From: Synanceia verrucosa
Lineage: Eukaryota; Chordata; Actinopteri; Perciformes; Synanceiidae
Length of the DNA stretch: 64,000 bases
Assembly: GCA_029721515.1 (NCBI GenBank)
Contig: CM056558.1
Span: 15,407,240 to 15,471,239, forward strand
Reading direction: 5' to 3'
Part shown: positions 62,401-64,000 of the stretch, piece after piece
Layout of the letters: the number at the start of each line of letters is the position of its first letter
Position numbering within the stretch: position 1 is the first letter of the stretch
Translations under genes and position numbers: made by a program
Notes under the pieces: generated by a model
Told to the model about the DNA's origin: nothing
What the model saw: the letters and a program-made list of their open reading frames with translations, nothing else
Databases searched by the model: none

Positions 62401-64000
62401 TTGCACTTATGTATACACTTAGATAGCTGGCAGCTAGTTCCACTTGAACTAGGAGGTCATTCCTCCCAAAAGCAGAAAATAACGCATCACAGGAGCAGCA
62501 ATAACATAAGGCCTGCTAGTAATCCCAATGGAGATGTGAAAATACCTTTGTACTACAGTGCCTGACATATATCGCTACCATAGCAAAACATTTCTCCCTG
62601 AGGAAGATGGAAGGATAGACAGATGAGTGGATGAAGGACTACGGAGGATAAAAGGTTTACAGAGTTAAAGGTCTGATGTGGAAGTTGTTAAGAAGTCCTG
62701 TCGGCATAAATTTATTAAAAAAAAAATATAAAAATAAAAAAAGCCAAGCCAGAATAGTCTCACAGCCCCAGAATACTATAAATCACAGACAAATATTGCA
62801 ACCACCCCATGTTCCTGCTCAAAAGAAAAACACCTTCCCCCTTGAGTCTGATAATTTACATCGTGTAACCCTTGTGTCACGGCACAGTGTGCAGCCTAGA
62901 ACCTGAGCAGAGTGCTGCTGGTCTGAGGAGCTGAGGGGAGACAGGTGATATTCTCTGAGGGCTGGGTAATTTTTACAGCTCTTTCTGATTATAGCTCCTA
63001 TGGGAGACCTTGGGTACCATTCCCTCCAGCACCCATCACCACCCACCGGTCCCTCTGGCCCCTCCGGCTGTTCTGCAGCCTTGTAGATACCAAGGCAGAA
63101 CCAGCTACCCTACAGATACAGATAGAACTTGGGTGACATCACTTCCCTCTCCCATCTCATCTGTCATAAACATTTGGCTCTGCTTCAGCAAGCGCATAGA
63201 TAACAGGGGGGAGGCTGGAATGAGGAACAGAGGGAGGAAGAGGGGAAGAAAGACACACGGAGAGATTTCCTCCTTCGTACAGACAAACAGAAGGGACTTT
63301 AAATTATGTGAGAGAGTTAGAGCATGTAATAATGGATAATTTAAAGCTCCTTGGCCATTAATATGTTGCACTTAAAAGACAAACAGTCAAATGTAATGTC
63401 AGTTTTAATGTGGATTTCACAGCTTGTCAGAGTGTGGTGATAGTGTGGCTGTCTGGGTAAAGTGGGGTGGGGGGTAGCATAGCCACGTCAGATAAATATT
63501 CTCATCGTACTAATTAGAGTTAGATATCCTGCTGGATTATTGATGAAGATAATCATGTTCAATCTAGGAAAGGGTATCAACATTTGAGCTACATACTTTT
63601 TTAATTTATAAGAGGGCAATTGGTATCTGTAGCTGACATGAAGCTAAAAATAGCATCAGTGACTCTCTATGACTGTACATTAGCAATATTTTCTCATATT
63701 ATGACATAATGTTTTGGCTACAAGTGGGATAGCTGCAAAGGATGGCATGCTTAAGAATTCAAGAGTTCACTTCACCTCAACTTGAACTAAATGTTTAGGA
63801 AACTCATCCTTCAAGTTGTTGCAGTATTTGTTTTCTATTTTGTGTGTCTGACAGGCCTCATAACCGACTGCAGCTGGAAAGAGTGACTTAGAAGGAATGG
63901 ACTCACAGTGCTCAGCTTGTTTGAGGTAATGATGATGCGCCGTTCATGCAGCATACTGGCGTAGAGCTGGATCATGTTGTTGACGTCCACAGCCACAAAG
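20686..64000 (-). CDS. dennd1b: dennd1b, DENN domain-containing protein 1B (5' end off the window; 14 exons)
   Basis: Read on the minus strand, exons 63907-64000, 56568-56668, 54487-54532, 52835-52936, 44062-44187, 39637-39738, 33853-33943, 32559-32599, 31242-31277, 30729-30785, 29527-29616, 22429-22514, 21836-22058 and 20686-21537 join with matching phases into about 681 residues. They cover the middle and end of the DENN domain (FVAVDVNNMIQLYASML; VIILNVDTNTLESPFDDL; VARAFLRTQAALFGSYRDAL; GRGFSDVFEEEI) and a long unstructured C-terminal part. LDFFRSMDDLDY, GQDDSAVHGKHLPPSPR and VPWEKE are DENND1B hallmarks. Known role: GDP-GTP exchange factor for Rab35, binding clathrin and AP-2 in endocytic traffic. 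It is tail-to-tail with crb1, as in human. A small segment expected between the TAVTK and AKSHAK exons was not found. Confidence 0.93.
21836..22058 (-). CDS. dennd1b: dennd1b exon: LDFFRSMDDLDY segment
   Basis: It encodes ISSEDSGDVPSYIEDSDDSY, then MNLLEEILDSLNTT, QGKLSTAKSLDFFRSMDDLD and YMAP, phase 0 exit before gtatgc. This is the most diagnostic block for DENND1B against its paralogues. Confidence 0.95.
22429..22514 (-). CDS. dennd1b: dennd1b exon: acidic LDDDDLDSAS
   Basis: It encodes QNFNKCPLSMGPRDLGYG and LDDDDLDSAS, phase-2 exit before gtaagc. It matches the RPLKSLDGALYDDEDDDD region of DENND1B. The acceptor gttcttctcattaacag is preferred to an inner AG. Confidence 0.82.
23517..23544. 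repeat. (GT)n microsatellite
   Basis: GT run in the dennd1b intron between the 22429 and 29527 exons. Confidence 0.9.
26273..26329. repeat. (AC)n microsatellite
   Basis: Pure AC run of about 57 bases in a dennd1b intron. Confidence 0.95.
27000..27047. repeat. (CA)n microsatellite
   Basis: Pure CA run of about 47 bases, upstream of the repeat copy at 27165. Confidence 0.95.
27165..27235 (+). repeat. Copy 1 of a repeat found twice about 1 kb apart
   Basis: It shares with 28200-28265 the blocks AAATCAAGGTTTGAACAA, TTTTGTCCCCAATTGCACAT (diverged here to TTTGTCCTCAATTGCACAT) and a following CA tract. It probably belongs to a dispersed GGGGAC/GTCCCC family. Confidence 0.65.
28200..28265 (+). repeat. 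Copy 2 of the repeat at 27165-27235
   Basis: Same orientation and order as copy 1, also followed by a CA-rich tract at about 28320-28367. Confidence 0.65.
29527..29616 (-). CDS. dennd1b: dennd1b exon: acidic start, basic end
   Basis: It encodes EEEEERVMVCAGSPTSTKSL and SPRRLQKMRR, phase 0 both ends. Acceptor is ctcttttag, donor gtatga. The family is poorly conserved here, so the call rests on frame, phase and position. Confidence 0.75.
30729..30785 (-). CDS. dennd1b: dennd1b exon: basic AKSHAKRGIRDFKGRLKAR
   Basis: The nineteen codons correspond to the basic AKNHAKLGLKEVKSKLK stretch of DENND1B. Acceptor follows ttcctcctag; donor gtgagc; phase 0. Confidence 0.85.
31242..31277 (-). CDS. dennd1b: dennd1b 36-nt exon: RGGALINTAVTK
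   Basis: The twelve codons match the KGGALFNTAMTK part of DENND1B. Acceptor ctattacag, donor gtacgt, phase 0 both ends. A second AG two bases in is possible but would break the frame. Confidence 0.85.
32059..32136. repeat. Purine-rich (GA)n tract
   Basis: A GA-dominated homopurine stretch in the dennd1b intron that precedes the 31242-31277 exon. It gives open frames by composition only. Confidence 0.85.
32559..32599 (-). CDS. dennd1b: dennd1b 41-nt exon: SYQQWMHTVK
   Basis: It encodes NSRSYQQWMHTVK after a split Ser codon, between ccctccag and gtattc. It is too short for an open-frame scan and was found from family sequence and phase. Confidence 0.88.
33853..33943 (-). CDS. dennd1b: dennd1b exon: end of the DENN domain
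   Basis: It encodes FIDGRLAKLNAGRGFSDVF and EEEITEGGFCG, phase-1 exit before gtgagt. The sequence is nearly that of human DENND1B at this place. Confidence 0.95.
35643..35725. repeat. (AT)n microsatellite, about 83 bases
   Basis: An uninterrupted AT run, the longest in the window, able to extrude as a cruciform and prone to length change. Confidence 0.97.
36488..36722 (-). repeat. dennd1b: Fish interspersed repeat in a dennd1b intron
   Basis: The stretch starting aaatggacttgcatttatat and containing cttttacttgtggcctggag, gaggatcaaaccgacaacc and ctctacccgtgagccac is the layout of a repeat very common in teleost genomes. Read on the minus strand its end is tRNA-like with a degenerate B box. 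Confidence 0.6.
37063..37110. repeat. (CA)n microsatellite
   Basis: CA run of 48 bases in a dennd1b intron. Confidence 0.95.
37610..37646. repeat. Perfect 16-bp hairpin, 5-base loop
   Basis: TTCAGTCCTTGTAAAG and its exact complement CTTTACAAGGACTGAA surround AGCTG. It lies in the dennd1b intron between 33944 and 39636, outside any repeat I recognise. Confidence 0.9.
39637..39738 (-). CDS. dennd1b: dennd1b exon: GEPITFCEESF segment
   Basis: It encodes GEPITFCEESFVNHRSSTMR and NFLSMAVNLQLFKQ, phase 0 at both ends, between ctcctcag and gtacaa. Confidence 0.95.
39739..44061 (-). other. dennd1b: Large dennd1b intron
   Basis: About 4.3 kb. It contains the possible hAT fragment at 41126 and a 16-base perfect palindrome, GGGGGACATGTCCCCC, at 41298-41313. 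No coding exon recognised. Confidence 0.65.
41126..41215. mobile_element. Possible hAT-derived fragment (CAGTGTTGGGCAGTAAC end)
   Basis: The end sequence CAGTGTTGGGCAGTAACATG followed by repeated AGTAACTAAT-like text resembles fish non-autonomous hAT ends. No matching right end or duplication seen, so this is tentative. Confidence 0.35.
44062..44187 (-). CDS. dennd1b: dennd1b exon: dDENN start
   Basis: It encodes VSSLKSKLKKQSTATGSGVA then RAFLRTQAALFGSYRDAL and RYKP, phase 0. As I recall the family it reads TGDGVARAF at this point; here it is TGSGVARAF, an Asp-to-Ser change. Confidence 0.95.
44188..52834 (-). other. dennd1b: Largest dennd1b intron in the window
   Basis: About 8.6 kb. Open frames here come from GA-rich or CA-rich composition. 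The complex blocks 50690-50960 and 52240-52345 have no simple repeats. No coding exon recognised. Confidence 0.65.
48850..48887. repeat. (AG)n microsatellite
   Basis: AG run, followed by further GACAGAGAG text, in the dennd1b intron between 44188 and 52834. Confidence 0.95.
52835..52936 (-). CDS. dennd1b: dennd1b exon: VIILNVDTNTL segment
   Basis: It encodes RVRGRSLEDVIILNVDTNTL and ESPFDDLHNLPSDV, phase 0 at both ends. It is a strongly conserved part of the DENN domain. Acceptor follows ctcctccag; donor gtgaga. Confidence 0.95.
54487..54532 (-). CDS. dennd1b: dennd1b short exon: APMPYFVGVHLSLLE
   Basis: This 46-nt exon encodes fifteen residues plus a split Cys codon. Acceptor ccatccacag, donor gtatgt. 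The DENND1 family has the same PMPY-GxHLSL core. Confidence 0.93.
55161..55210. repeat. (TG)n(CG)n tract
   Basis: TG run passing into CGCGCG, an alternating purine-pyrimidine stretch. Confidence 0.9.
56568..56668 (-). CDS. dennd1b: dennd1b exon: cDENN
   Basis: It encodes LTACVHGAAALLFPMYWQHI and FIPVLPPHLLDYC with a phase-2 exit (TG before gtaagg). Acceptor is ctttctgtag. Confidence 0.95.
57719..57786. repeat. (AC)n microsatellite
   Basis: About 68 bases of AC with one GC interruption, in a dennd1b intron. Confidence 0.95.
59434..59466. repeat. (GT)n microsatellite
   Basis: GT run of about 33 bases in a dennd1b intron. Confidence 0.95.
63907..64000 (-). CDS. dennd1b: dennd1b exon (cut by the right edge): cDENN core
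   Basis: It encodes FVAVDVNNMIQLYASMLHER then RIIITSNKLST, ending ACT before gtgagt. This is the conserved core of the DENN domain. The exon continues beyond the window. Confidence 0.93.

Larger units (their letters stand above)
56669..63906 (-). other. dennd1b: Large dennd1b intron
   Basis: About 7.2 kb. It contains two microsatellites, a purine-rich stretch (61440-61560) and a GC-richer block (61630-61885). No coding exon recognised. Confidence 0.65.

Noticed and set aside
63907..64000. Assignment of the minus-strand gene to dennd1a
   Set aside because: The DENN core alone would allow it, but LDFFRSMDDLDY, HGKHLPPSPR and VPWEKE near the C-terminus and the crb1-type neighbour fit dennd1b.

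Overview
The window is animal nuclear DNA, almost certainly from a teleost fish. Genes are split by GT-AG introns, CA/GT and AT microsatellites are abundant, and several interspersed repeats of the fish type are present. The layout is a tail-to-tail pair: a Crumbs gene on the plus strand (left edge to about 15.6 kb) and a DENN-domain gene on the minus strand (about 20.7 kb to the right edge). The same neighbourhood, CRB1 next to DENND1B, is known from human chromosome 1.

1-15.6 kb: crb1. Twelve coding exons can be joined with consistent phases. They give about 1287 residues: EGF repeats, three laminin-G domains with EGFs between them, further EGFs, one transmembrane helix and a short tail ending ERLI. 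The tail has the CRB1-type sequence. The signal peptide and first EGF repeats lie off the left edge.

Two things make the 3' end unusual. First, the last EGF exon (11425-11551) stays open through its splice donor. The open frame adds a second possible membrane helix and an acidic tail before a stop at 11674, and an AATAAA follows at 12666. This looks like an alternative terminal exon. Second, between that exon and the normal last exon lies a complete three-exon small gene on the same strand: signal peptide exon 14025-14103, Thr-rich ectodomain exon 14300-14454, and transmembrane plus tail exon 14875-15114. It encodes 157 residues, resembles CRB3, ends ERLV and has its own AATAAA at 15174. The junctions into both 3' exons are phase 0, so hybrid transcripts with crb1 are formally possible.

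15.6-20.7 kb: no coding sequence seen. This holds the crb1 3' end and probably the long 3' UTR of the minus-strand gene.

20.7-64 kb: dennd1b on the minus strand. Fourteen coding exons (2047 nt, about 681 residues) run from the middle of the DENN domain at the right edge to the stop codon. The C-terminal exons match DENND1B rather than DENND1A or DENND1C. The N-terminal part is beyond the right edge. Its introns are large and hold microsatellites, one fish-type interspersed repeat, a perfect 16-bp hairpin and possible non-coding conserved blocks.

Mobile elements include a 420-bp hAT-type MITE with a perfect 8-bp target duplication (10906-11325), a foldback element with arms of about 140-155 bp (6390-6741), and copies of tRNA-head-like repeats. 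Crumbs proteins organise the apical membrane and photoreceptor/Muller-glia junctions. DENND1B is an exchange factor for Rab35 in clathrin-linked endosomal traffic. Nothing in the sequence links the two functionally beyond old synteny.
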